Source: Nitrososphaerota archaeon | GTDB lineage: Archaea > Thermoproteota > Nitrososphaeria > Nitrososphaerales > Gagatemarchaeaceae | Direction: 5' to 3' | DNA length: 64,000 nt | Assembly: GCA_027887045.1 (NCBI GenBank) | Contig: JAPCJH010000001.1 | Location: 124,001-188,000 of the forward strand | Shown: piece after piece, positions 48,440 to 56,522 of the stretch | Position numbering within the stretch: position 1 is the stretch's first letter | How the letters are laid out: each line of letters starts with the position of its first letter | The notes under the pieces: model-generated | Databases searched by the model: none | What the model was told of the DNA's origin: nothing | The model's input: the letters and a program-made list of their open reading frames with translations, nothing else | Translations under genes and position numbers: made by a program

Positions 48440-49573
48440 ATGAAGAGAGTAGAGCAGCATAAGTCGCTGAGTACTAGCCTAATCTCGGACGCGTCGCCCG
48501 CGCGTACAGACCTCTCGAATAACGGGATGCTCGACGCGGTCATGAGAAGAGACCGGGCGTATGATTCGCTCTTTGTCTACGGCGTCGCCTCGACCGGGAT
48601 CTACTGCCGCCCTTCCTGCCCCTCGAGGCGACCGAGCAGGTCGAAGATTACGATCTTCAATGGCCCCGCCGAAGCGGAGCTCGCCGGGTTGCGGGCGTGC
48701 ATGCGATGCAGGCCGCGGGATGAATATCCTCGCGACGTAACCCTGTCGCGCAAAGCTAGCGTGTTCATCGGGAACAACCTTGACAGGAAGCTCACGCTGA
48801 AAGAGCTCTCCACGGCGGTGGGTGTGAGCGAATTCCATCTCCAGAGGACCTTCAAGCGCGTGGTCGGGGTGACACCCAAGCGTTTCGCTGGGACGCTCAA
48901 GCTCGAGCGGATCAGGGGCGCGCTCAAGAGGGGGGACTCGGTGAGGAGATCGCTGTACGACGCGGGTTACGATTCTCTCGGGAGCTTCAGTTCGAAGCGG
49001 GACGAGACACTCGGGATGAGGGTGAGCGAGTACAAGAAAGGCGGGGAGGGGATGGACATCCTCTACTCGATCACGAGCTGCATGCTCGGGAGGCTCCTGG
49101 TGGGGGCGACCCGCTACGGCGTATGCTCGTTGGCAATAGGGGTCTCAGACGCCCGCTTGATTTCGATTCTGAAATCAGAATATCCCAGCGCCGTCATCCA
49201 ACAAGATCGAGGATCAATCTCCGGCTGGCTCGGGATGATAGTCGAATACGTAGAGGGCGAGAGGCCTGTTTCGCTCTCCCGGATGCCGCTCGACATCCAA
49301 GCTACTGCCTTTCAAAGAAGGGTCTGGGAGGAACTTCGAGCCGTTCCGTACGGGACGACGGTGACCTACGGCGAATTGGCGAGAAGGATATCCCAGCCCC
49401 AGGCGTCTCGGGCCGTCGGCAAGGCCTGCGCGACAAATCCGGTCGCCCTCCTAATCCCGTGCCACCGGGTCGTGAGGAAGGACGGGAGCATCGGCGGATA
49501 TAGGTGGGGCGTAGAGAAGAAGCGGCTCCTCCTCGAGAAAGAAAGAGAACTCTCTCGCGAAAAGTCGAACTGA
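48440..49573 (+). CDS. ada: Ada-type alkylation response protein: zinc domain, AraC helix-turn-helix, O6-methylguanine methyltransferase
   Basis: The protein has 377 residues. Residues about 25-95 form the Ada N-terminal zinc domain with GIYCRPSCPSRRPS and ACMRCRP, giving the four cysteines of the methyl phosphotriester site (near residues 56, 60, 87 and 90). Residues about 100-190 form an AraC-family DNA-binding domain (ELSTAVGVSEFHLQRTFKRV). The last part is the alkyltransferase with IPCHRVV and its catalytic cysteine. This bacterial regulator/repair design is uncommon in archaea, so transfer from bacteria is likely, though its base composition is host-like. ATG 48440 is chosen over an upstream GTG at 48419 because the promoter palindrome lies between. 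Confidence 0.9.
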   Translation: MKRVEQHKSLSTSLISDASPARTDLSNNGMLDAVMRRDRAYDSLFVYGVASTGIYCRPSCPSRRPSRSKITIFNGPAEAELAGLRACMRCRPRDEYPRDVTLSRKASVFIGNNLDRKLTLKELSTAVGVSEFHLQRTFKRVVGVTPKRFAGTLKLERIRGALKRGDSVRRSLYDAGYDSLGSFSSKRDETLGMRVSEYKKGGEGMDILYSITSCMLGRLLVGATRYGVCSLAIGVSDARLISILKSEYPSAVIQQDRGSISGWLGMIVEYVEGERPVSLSRMPLDIQATAFQRRVWEELRAVPYGTTVTYGELARRISQPQASRAVGKACATNPVALLIPCHRVVRKDGSIGGYRWGVEKKRLLLEKERELSREKSN

Positions 49574-49587
49574 AGGATGATTTTCTG

Positions 49588-50523
49588 GTGAAGGAAAACC
49601 TGCGAGCCGGCGAGCAGAGCAACTCTGGTCCGGTCGGACAACCCTCGGTTCCTAGAAAAGGGAAGGGGCAGGGGTACATCCTCTTGACGGTGCTCAGCAT
49701 CATATGGGGCCTCGCTTTCGTCGGGATCCGTCGCGCTGATTTCGAGCTTTCCGCGGTCAACCTCACGGTCCTCCGGTGGCTGATAGCAAGCGCGGGATTT
49801 CTCGCTATCTGGCCGTTCGTGGGCAAGCCGAAGGTTCCGTTCGAGAGGAAGGACGCACCGAGGCTCATAGTCGTCGCCCTGTTCAACGTGAGTATCTATC
49901 ATCTGTCGCTCAACTACGCCGAGAAGATCGTTTCATCTTCGCTAGCGGGTCTCCTGATATCCCTGGGTCCCGTCTTCGTCGTGGTCCTCTCCGTAATTTC
50001 GCTGCACGAGAAGGTCGGGGCGAAGCTCGTCTTGGCCCTCGCGCTCGCCGTCACGGGAGCATCGGTCCTCTCCCTAGGGGACTTCAATCTCACATTCACG
50101 GACCTCAGCGGGCCGCTGGCGGTCGTCGTGACATCCTTTGCCTACGGCGTGTACGCGGTCTCTTCTAAGCCGCTCGTCAGCAAGTACGGACCCTTCCCGA
50201 CGGTGATCTGGGCCTCCTGCCTCGGCACTGTCTTTCTTCTCCCGCTCGTTTCGGGGAGCCTGATTACGCAGGTCTCCTCCCTCTCGCTTTACGGGTGGCT
50301 CTCCGTCCTGTTCCTTGCGCTGCTGAGCACGGTGCTGGCGAACTCGATCTTCTACGCGCTCGTCAGCGGGCGGACGGTCTCCCGGCTTTCGATTCAGCTC
50401 TACATAATCCCGCTCGTAAGCGTGGCCGGAGGGGTGCTACTACTCCAAGAGGCGATAAGCGTCTTCACGGTCCTCGGTGGAGTCATTCTGCTCACCGGTG
50501 TCGCTCTCGCGACGACAAAGTGA
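49588..50523 (+). CDS. DMT-superfamily (EamA) transporter
   Basis: The protein has about 311 residues. Ten membrane segments form two EamA repeats: LTVLSIIWGLAFVGIRRA near the start of repeat one and GYGVYAVSS-like residues opening repeat two (VVVTSFAYGVYAVSSKPLV). A charged N-terminal tail of about 30 residues precedes the first segment. The substrate is unknown. I chose the GTG at 49588; the frame is open further upstream, but that part overlaps the end of ada. It is the second transporter of this family in the window (the first is at 3332), with limited similarity by eye. Confidence 0.8.
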   Translation: MKENLRAGEQSNSGPVGQPSVPRKGKGQGYILLTVLSIIWGLAFVGIRRADFELSAVNLTVLRWLIASAGFLAIWPFVGKPKVPFERKDAPRLIVVALFNVSIYHLSLNYAEKIVSSSLAGLLISLGPVFVVVLSVISLHEKVGAKLVLALALAVTGASVLSLGDFNLTFTDLSGPLAVVVTSFAYGVYAVSSKPLVSKYGPFPTVIWASCLGTVFLLPLVSGSLITQVSSLSLYGWLSVLFLALLSTVLANSIFYALVSGRTVSRLSIQLYIIPLVSVAGGVLLLQEAISVFTVLGGVILLTGVALATTK

Positions 50524-50570
50524 GAAGAAACCGTTTTATTCACGACACCGTCGAGCAGCCGCGAAACGTC

Positions 50571-50954
50571 TTGGCAGAGGACAACGAACTGGATATCATC
50601 AACCGCAGGAAGCTCAAGCAGATGCAAAAAAGGGCGGAAGTCGCCGCACCCCCGCCGAGCAAAGTATCGAAATCCGACAGGGAGATCCTGTCGGCGGTCT
50701 TCTACGATAGGGCGGACGAAGTGCTGAAGTTGGCGTCCGAAGCGTATCCGGCGGAGACCGAATCGATCGTAAGGGAGCTTGCGAACCTGGTTAGAAGCCG
50801 CAGGTTCAAGGAGAAGATTTCTGGCGGGGAGCTCTACAGTCTCTTCCGCAGCGTTGGATTGAGGTTCAGCCTGAACACCACGATAAAGGTCCAGGACCGA
50901 GGGAAGTTCGTCGACCTCAGCGAGAAGCTCAAGATGAAGAAAGAGGGAGAGTAG
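50571..50954 (+). CDS. PDCD5/TFAR19-family double-stranded DNA-binding protein
   Basis: This 127-residue protein matches archaeal PDCD5: a charged N-terminus with LKQMQKRAEVA, then the three-helix core FYDRADEVLKLASEAYPAETESIVRELANL (in part) and the C-terminal RFKEKISGGELYSLFRSVGLR segment. It binds DNA and possibly chromatin or ribosome-related complexes. The TTG at 50571 is chosen because a CGTTTTATTC box lies about 30-38 bases upstream and the earlier frame is in a shadow of the transporter gene. It is followed seven bases later by the PAC2 gene. Confidence 0.85.
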   Translation: MAEDNELDIINRRKLKQMQKRAEVAAPPPSKVSKSDREILSAVFYDRADEVLKLASEAYPAETESIVRELANLVRSRRFKEKISGGELYSLFRSVGLRFSLNTTIKVQDRGKFVDLSEKLKMKKEGE

Positions 50955-50961
50955 CTGCGGG

Positions 50962-51750
50962 ATGCCCAAGACCGAGAGCGATTCTCGCAGGGGTATACGC
51001 GCGAAAGTAATCTTCAAGCCCAGGCCGCGGAACCCGGTGCTGGTCTGCGGCTTACCAGGCAGCGGGTACGTAGGAAAGCTCGGTGCGGACCACCTGGTTT
51101 CGGTTTTCAAGTCGAAGAAGGTCGCGGAGTACGAGTGCGACAGCTTCCCTCCGCAGGTGAACATAAAGGAGGACGGGCGGGTGGAGCCCCTGAAGGCGGA
51201 GCTTTACCACGCAAAGACGGGTCAGTCAAAAGACCTCTTGATATTCACCGCCGACGCACAACCCACCACTTCCGAAGGGGAGTACGAGCTCGCGGAGGCC
51301 GTGATCAAGCTCGCGAAGGCGCTCGGCGCGGACACGGTCTACACGCTGGCCGCCTACATCACGGGATCCTTTTCGAAATCACCCAAGGTCTATGGTGCCG
51401 CGTCATCAAAGGAACTGCTCGGAACACTGACGGGGAAGGGGGTCGTGCTCATGCACGAAGGGGGCATAACGGGTATGAACGGATTGTTGGTTGGGATGGG
51501 GGCACTCCACGGGATGAAGGGGGTCTGCCTTCTTGGGGAGACATCGGGATATGTAATCGACGCTGGCGCCTCCCAAGCTGTCCTGGAATCCCTGTCGAAG
51601 CTCCTGGGGATTCAGATCGACGTGTCAAAGTTGAAGGACAAGGCTGATGAGACCCAGAAGGTGATTGACCAGCTCAAGGGGATGGGGGAGCAGACGAGAG
51701 AGCAGCCCCTCCCGCCGAAACGCGAGGAGCGGCCCGGCTACATTAGCTAA
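50962..51750 (+). CDS. PAC2-family protein (proteasome assembly chaperone-like)
   Basis: The protein has 262 residues. The PAC2 fold is recognisable from NPVLVCGLPGSGYVGKLGADHLV near residues 24-46, LIFTADAQPTTSEGEYELAE near 94-113, and EGGITGMNGLLVGMGALHGMKG near 168-189. In archaea PbaA/PbaB-type PAC2 proteins bind and help assemble proteasomal rings; other members are of unknown role. The C-terminus is charged (QPLPPKREERPGY). It directly follows the PDCD5 gene (seven-base gap). Confidence 0.85.
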   Translation: MPKTESDSRRGIRAKVIFKPRPRNPVLVCGLPGSGYVGKLGADHLVSVFKSKKVAEYECDSFPPQVNIKEDGRVEPLKAELYHAKTGQSKDLLIFTADAQPTTSEGEYELAEAVIKLAKALGADTVYTLAAYITGSFSKSPKVYGAASSKELLGTLTGKGVVLMHEGGITGMNGLLVGMGALHGMKGVCLLGETSGYVIDAGASQAVLESLSKLLGIQIDVSKLKDKADETQKVIDQLKGMGEQTREQPLPPKREERPGYIS

Positions 51751-51810
51751 AGATTCACTCGGTAATCCTTGCATCTTATTGTCGAGACTGCCAAAAGAAA
51801 CGGGAGGGGT

Positions 51811-52113
51811 TCACTTCTGAACCCCCGCTTTCCTCCCCGCCTTCACTGCGACATGCCATTCCAAGACCGGCGAAACCTTCGTGGTCCCGATTCTCACGAG
51901 GAGCGGCACGACGAATTCGTAGATTTGTTCGGCCGTTCTGGCTTGCACCAAGAAGTAGAAGTGATGTGATGGTGCGTCAAGGTAGCCGTTCACCCACTTT
52001 ACTCCTGAACGCTTGACCGCCTTCTTAAGGTTCGCCGAGAATTTCGCGTCTGGCCTGATCGAGCCTGCGGGGCAGGTCTCCGCAGAGTGGACACTGTCCA
52101 CCATGAAGAGCAT
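51811..52113 (-). CDS. Small alpha/beta-barrel-like hypothetical protein
   Basis: This 100-residue protein has a strand-helix-strand pattern (LFMVDSVHSAETCPAGSIRP, then FSANLKKAVKRSGVKWVNGYLDAP, then HFYFLVQARTAEQIYEFVVPLL) that resembles dimeric ferredoxin-like alpha/beta-barrel families of small metabolic or regulatory proteins. The HSAETCP motif near residues 9-15 is notable and might bind a ligand. I do not recognise the family with confidence. The start is ATG at 52113. It is convergent with the PAC2 gene. Confidence 0.55.
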   Translation of the reverse strand: MLFMVDSVHSAETCPAGSIRPDAKFSANLKKAVKRSGVKWVNGYLDAPSHHFYFLVQARTAEQIYEFVVPLLVRIGTTKVSPVLEWHVAVKAGRKAGVQK

Positions 52114-52248
52114 GAACGGTTACGCGATAGTCTGGCTATTTATGCTCTAGAACAACCGCACGCTGGGATTGAGCACTCAGATGATTCTCCTTATTCGTTC
52201 TGGCGGCGGACCTCTCTCCCAAATGTCGGCCGACTTATTCTTACGACG

Positions 52249-53706
52249 TCAACCCTTGATGTTTCCGATCGGCCTCAGGGCGACCACCTTCTTCGAGATT
52301 CCCGCTCTGTCCATCGTCTCGACGACCTGCGATATGTCCTTGTAAGCCACCCCGGCCTCCTCCGCGAGACCGTCCATCGTCGCGGCTTTCACGTAGATCC
52401 CCCTCTCCTGCATCTGCCTTTGCAGGACGTCTCCTCGGATGTTCCTCTTCGCCGCGGTCCTGGACATCGTTCTCCCGGAGCCGTGGGCGGTCGAGCCGAA
52501 GGTCTCCTCCATCGCCTTTTGGGTGCCGATCAAAAGGTACGACCCCGTCTCCATCGACCCTCCTATGATCACGGGTTGTCCGACCTTCCTGTACGGAGCC
52601 GGGATGTCTGGATGCCCGGGGCCGAAGCTCCGGGTCGCGCCCTTTCTGTGAACCAACGCCTCGACATTCTTACCTTCGTAGGAGTGCTTCTCGACTTTAG
52701 CGATGTTGTGGCACACATCGTAGATGAGATGCATGTCCATTGCTTCCGGTTCCTTGTGGAAGACTTGCCCGAAGGCGTCCCTGACCCGGTGCACTATCAC
52801 TTGTCTGTTCGTGAACGCCATGTTGGCCGCGCATACCATCGCCCCGTAGTAGTCCCCGCCTTCCTTCGACGAGAACGGAGCGCAAGCGAGCTCCCTGTCC
52901 CTGACTTCAATGTTGTATTTTCTCATCGCGCCGTCGAAGATCCTGAGGTAATCGGAGCCGATCTGGTGCCCGAAGCCCCTGCTCCCGCAGTGGATCATGA
53001 CCAAGACCTGGTCTTCGCGCTCGATCCCGAACGCCTTCCCGAGTTTCGTGTCGAAATATCTCGAGGGGTCGACCACCTGTATCTCGAGATAGTGGTTCCC
53101 CGAACCCAGGGTACCGAGCTGTGAAATTCCCCTGCTGCTCGCCTGCCTGCTTACCTTGGTGGGGTCCGCCCCTTTAATGTAGCCTCCCTCTTCGACGTGG
53201 GAAACGTCGTCGGGCCACCCGAGGTCGTTCTCCACGCACCACTTGACCCCGTACTTCATTATTTCCTCGAACTGTGACTGGTTGACTTTAAGGAAGCCCT
53301 TCACGCCGACTCCAGCGGGAACAAGCCTGAAAAGAAGGTCTACTAGATCCTTAACCCTTGGTTTCACCTCGTCAAAGGTCAAATTCGTGCGAATCAGCCG
53401 CATTCCGCAATTAACGTCGAAACCAATTCCTCCAGGCGAAATGACCCCCGTTTCGAGGTCGAATGCTGCAACCCCCCCTATTGGGAAGCCGTATCCCCAG
53501 TGCGCGTCGGCCATCGCGTAGGAATACCTCATTATGCCGGGGAGTGATGCAACGTTCGTCACCTGCTCGAAGACCCCGTTGTCCATACCCGCGAGCAACT
53601 CCTTCGTTGCGTAGATCCTGGCCGGTACCCTCATCCCCGGTTTCGCCGATGGAGGTATCTCCCAGACGACATCGGAGATTTGCTTCGCACTCGAACTATT
53701 GATCAA
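52249..53706 (-). CDS. rtcB: RNA-splicing ligase RtcB
   Basis: This 485-residue GTP- and manganese-dependent ligase joins tRNA halves after intron removal. Motifs are ADAHWGYGFPIGGVAA near residue 66, ISPGGIGFDVNCGMRLI near 89-105 with the metal cysteine, GTLGSGNHYLEIQVV near 199, MIHCGSRGFGHQIGSDY near 234, and AHGSGRTMSRTAAKR near 406 with the guanylylated histidine. Length is normal. Archease, its activator, follows on the same strand upstream (53759-54187). The start is TTG or ATG at 53706. Confidence 0.96.
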   Translation of the reverse strand: MINSSSAKQISDVVWEIPPSAKPGMRVPARIYATKELLAGMDNGVFEQVTNVASLPGIMRYSYAMADAHWGYGFPIGGVAAFDLETGVISPGGIGFDVNCGMRLIRTNLTFDEVKPRVKDLVDLLFRLVPAGVGVKGFLKVNQSQFEEIMKYGVKWCVENDLGWPDDVSHVEEGGYIKGADPTKVSRQASSRGISQLGTLGSGNHYLEIQVVDPSRYFDTKLGKAFGIEREDQVLVMIHCGSRGFGHQIGSDYLRIFDGAMRKYNIEVRDRELACAPFSSKEGGDYYGAMVCAANMAFTNRQVIVHRVRDAFGQVFHKEPEAMDMHLIYDVCHNIAKVEKHSYEGKNVEALVHRKGATRSFGPGHPDIPAPYRKVGQPVIIGGSMETGSYLLIGTQKAMEETFGSTAHGSGRTMSRTAAKRNIRGDVLQRQMQERGIYVKAATMDGLAEEAGVAYKDISQVVETMDRAGISKKVVALRPIGNIKG

Positions 53707-53758
53707 AGAATCCCCACTATGGCGCGGCCCAAGTTCTGCACACTAAAGGGTTTTGGAA

Positions 53759-54187
53759 TCAGATGTCGAGCACGACCGTCGTGGCCCACCCCTCCGGCGT
53801 TTTCTTGATCCCGAACATGTGCATTGTCACGGCCTTGACATCGTTCCTGAGTTTGTGCCTGCTTCTGGAGATCGTTTCGCCTCCGAGCTCGCATTTCAGC
53901 GAGGGCCTGGTGGGGTCAACTCTGACGGTGACGCGCTTTGCAAGAAAAGAAATCACGTCCTTCATGATGATCATCTCGGTCAGGAAGTCGTACAGGAGTG
54001 TGTCGAGGGTCTCCGAAGATAGGGAGATTTCTTTTCTGGATCGCGGCTTCAAAGTCTTCCTGTCTACCATGACCTCAGTCAAGGCTATCGCGCAGCTTTG
54101 GAAAAGACCGTTAAGCGTCCTTGAGTTCGCCTCGAACGCGATGTCGGCCAGGGCGACGTCTGGGAGGAACTCGTAGGGCACGACCAT
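53759..54187 (-). CDS. Archease
   Basis: This 142-residue protein activates RtcB by helping its guanylylation step. Motifs are FLPDVALADIAFEANSRTLNGLF near residues 7-29, TLDTLLYDFLTEMIIMKDV near 59-77, and a C-terminal KAVTMHMFGIKKTPEGWATTVVLDI. ATG 54187 is chosen because the longer frame overlaps the divergent lipoate-ligase gene and lies outside the fold. It is adjacent to rtcB on the same strand with a 52-base gap, supporting a shared unit. Confidence 0.93.
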   Translation of the reverse strand: MVVPYEFLPDVALADIAFEANSRTLNGLFQSCAIALTEVMVDRKTLKPRSRKEISLSSETLDTLLYDFLTEMIIMKDVISFLAKRVTVRVDPTRPSLKCELGGETISRSRHKLRNDVKAVTMHMFGIKKTPEGWATTVVLDI

Positions 54188-54248
54188 GGGCTGCGCCCCA
54201 CCCCATTCAAAACTCTTAATGGCGCGGAGCCTGAAGCGCACACCATCC

Positions 54249-54998
54249 TTGCTGGCGCGGTTCATATCGACCGACATTTCTGACCCGCGCGAGAACTTTG
54301 CGCTGGAAGAATCGATCTTTCGTCTTTTGGAGAAACCGGTCTTCCGAGTCTGGAGTAATGGGACTTCGGTGATAATCGGGAGGGCTCAGCTAGCGCGTGT
54401 CGAAACCGATATGGAATATCTTACCAAGGAGCGCATTCCGGTGGTGAGGAGGTTCACTGCGGGGGGTGCGGTCTTCAACGGGCCGGGAAACTTGAACTGG
54501 TCCATCTTCGTCCCCGCAAGGGAAAGCGGTGGGATTAACCTCGGACATGATGCGAGAAGGGTGTTCGAAGGCACTGCCGACATCGTCACGAAAGCGCTGT
54601 CTCGCTGCGGGGTCGATTCGAGGTTTGACCCTCCGAACAGGATCTGGAACGGAGACGGCAAGATCAGCGGGATGGCAGCCTACCTCTCAAGAGACGGAGT
54701 TCTCTGTCATGGCACACTCCTCACGCACGCCGACCTTGACTTTGTCCGTAGAGTGACGACCCCCGTCGACGTTGAGCTCGACCGAAAGTACGTGAGGAGC
54801 AACCCCTCCCCCATGACCAACTGCGGGGCGCGACGGGGGGAATTCGAAGCCGCCGTCAGAACAGAATTGAGTGAATTGGGGTTCGACCTTGAGGCTTCGC
54901 AGTTGCGCGACGGGGAGGAGAAGTTGAAGCGAGAGCTTCTTTCGAATAAGTATCTGGACGACTCATGGAATCTTGGGGACCCATTTGCGCGGAATTAG
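54249..54998 (+). CDS. Lipoate-protein ligase A-like protein
   Basis: The protein has about 249 residues. It fits the LplA/BPL fold: a short N-terminal DPRENFALEESIFR, SVIIGRAQLARVETDMEYL, then VVRRFTAGGAVFNGPGNLNWSIF near residues 70-92, the signature RxxGGGxV loop here read as RFTAGGAVF, and the KISGMAAYLSRDGVLCHGTLL motif near 138-158. It attaches lipoate, or octanoate, to carrier lysines. No lipoate-dependent enzyme complex is seen in the window. The start TTG 54249 is chosen; ATG 54219 is an alternative that would overlap the divergent promoter. Confidence 0.82.
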   Translation: MLARFISTDISDPRENFALEESIFRLLEKPVFRVWSNGTSVIIGRAQLARVETDMEYLTKERIPVVRRFTAGGAVFNGPGNLNWSIFVPARESGGINLGHDARRVFEGTADIVTKALSRCGVDSRFDPPNRIWNGDGKISGMAAYLSRDGVLCHGTLLTHADLDFVRRVTTPVDVELDRKYVRSNPSPMTNCGARRGEFEAAVRTELSELGFDLEASQLRDGEEKLKRELLSNKYLDDSWNLGDPFARN

Positions 54999-54999
54999 C

Positions 55000-56220
55000 T
55001 TGCCAAAGGGCGGGGTATCTCTAGCGGAGATCCGGGAAGCCAAGAGAATCTTAAGAGGCGTGATCCGTAAAACCCCACTCGACAGGTCTAGAACATTCAG
55101 TGAAATGACGTCATCTGAGCTGTATCTTAAGCTCGAGAATCTCCAGAAGACTGGCTCGTTTAAGACCCGCGGAGCGTACGTCAAGATCCACTCTCTGAAT
55201 CGCGAACAGAGGGGGAAGGGTGTCGTGGCCGCTTCCGCGGGGAACCACGCCCAGGGGGTAGCCTACTCGGCGTTGTTGCTGAAAACCAAGGCCACCATCG
55301 TCATGCCAGAGCACGCCTCACCCGCGAAAATCGATGCGACCAAGGGCTACGGCGCGAAGCTGGTCCTCGAAGGTCGGACGTTCGACGACTCGTTGCGGAG
55401 GGCAATTGAGATATCTCAAGAGGAGGGGAGCACACTTGTTCACGCGTTCGACGACCCGAAGGTGGTCGCTGGACAGGGGACGATCGGCCTCGAACTCTTG
55501 GAGACGGAGCCTGGGCTCGAGATGATCGTGGTCCCGGTCGGGGGAGGAGGACTCATCTCGGGGATAGCGGTCGCGGCGAAGTCGACTAATCCGCGCCTAA
55601 AGGTGGTAGGGGTCCAATCGAAGGCGTTCCCAGCTGTTCACGAGGCACTCAGGACGGGGAAGGTCAAGCTAATCCAGACGGGAGACACGATCGCGGACGG
55701 CATCGCGGTAAGGGGCCCCGGGAAGCTGACGTTCCAGCTAATCGAAAAATACGTCGACGATGTGGTTCTCGTTGATGACGACGAAATCGCAAAAGCGATC
55801 CTCCTGCTCCTTGAGCGGGCCAAGGTCGTCGTTGAACCCGCTGGGGCGGTCGGGCTGGCCGCGATCCTCTCCGGACGCATCAAAGTGAAGGGGATCAAGT
55901 GCGCGGTCGTCCTCAGTGGCGGGAATATCGACATGTACACCCTCGACAAGATAGTCGCGAAAGGACTAGAAAAGGAAGGAAGGCTTCTCAGGTTGCGTTT
56001 CACTTTGGCGGACCGACCTGGTGCGCTGCGCGAAATAATCGACGCCCTGGCCGAGGTGAACGCCAACGTGGTGGATGTCAGGCATGAGAGAATGGGCTCC
56101 GACGTGCCTCTAGGGAGGGCCGCGGTTGTGGTGAGCGTCGAGACGCAGAATCCTCGCCATACGCAGAAGCTGCTGACGAGGCTGGCAAGAGCGGACATTC
56201 GGTACCAAAGGCTCGGCTAG
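55000..56220 (+). CDS. ilvA: Threonine dehydratase with C-terminal regulatory domain
   Basis: This 406-residue PLP enzyme deaminates threonine to 2-oxobutyrate, the isoleucine branch start. Motifs are ENLQKTGSFKTRGAYVK near residue 47, with the PLP lysine, ASAGNHAQGVA near 79, PVGGGGLISGIAVA near 180, and GAVGLAAILSG near 285. The last 75 residues (FTLADRPGALREIIDALAEV near 330) are an ACT-type domain. The start is TTG at 55000; the longer frame extends into the lipoate-ligase gene. It ends overlapping a convergent stand-alone RAM gene by four bases (56217-56220). Confidence 0.93.
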   Translation: MPKGGVSLAEIREAKRILRGVIRKTPLDRSRTFSEMTSSELYLKLENLQKTGSFKTRGAYVKIHSLNREQRGKGVVAASAGNHAQGVAYSALLLKTKATIVMPEHASPAKIDATKGYGAKLVLEGRTFDDSLRRAIEISQEEGSTLVHAFDDPKVVAGQGTIGLELLETEPGLEMIVVPVGGGGLISGIAVAAKSTNPRLKVVGVQSKAFPAVHEALRTGKVKLIQTGDTIADGIAVRGPGKLTFQLIEKYVDDVVLVDDDEIAKAILLLLERAKVVVEPAGAVGLAAILSGRIKVKGIKCAVVLSGGNIDMYTLDKIVAKGLEKEGRLLRLRFTLADRPGALREIIDALAEVNANVVDVRHERMGSDVPLGRAAVVVSVETQNPRHTQKLLTRLARADIRYQRLG

Positions 56221-56468
56221 GTAGAATTCAATACCTTCATCGTGAGCGTTGATGCGACCTTCGGGTGCCCCCTGAATCGATTCGAGATTATCGCTTTCAC
56301 CGCATGATCGTCCTCTCCTTCCACGACCGCCAAGAGATCGTATAGGCCATAGAGCTGGTAAACCTGTCGCACCGCCTTCTCGCTCCTTAGGTCCTTCAGA
56401 ACTTCGTCCTCGCCCCCCGGTGTCGCGTTGATGAGAACGATTGCCCTTTCCATTGATTGGAAGCGCAA
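56217..56468 (-). CDS. Stand-alone Lrp/AsnC ligand-binding (RAM) domain
   Basis: This 83-residue protein has the alpha/beta sandwich of the RAM domain, AIVLINATPGGEDEVLKDLRS then QVYQLYGLYDLLAVVEGEDDHAVKAI and KVASTLTMKVL, but no DNA-binding helix-turn-helix. Such proteins bind amino acids as dimers or octamers and modulate partner Lrp-type regulators or enzymes. It converges with threonine dehydratase with a four-base overlap, so a link to branched-chain amino acid sensing is plausible. The start is ATG at 56468, leaderless from the ACTTTTTAAG box. Confidence 0.82.
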   Translation of the reverse strand: MRFQSMERAIVLINATPGGEDEVLKDLRSEKAVRQVYQLYGLYDLLAVVEGEDDHAVKAIISNRFRGHPKVASTLTMKVLNST

Positions 56469-56522
56469 GACTTTGAGGATGAGTCAACTTAAAAAGTATC
56501 CGACGGTCGCGCCCCGTTCGAT

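Noticed and set aside
34684-54187. RtcA, RtcB and archease as one RNA-repair island.
   Set aside because: Only rtcB and archease are adjacent; rtcA is about 18 kb away on another unit, so no local system is implied.
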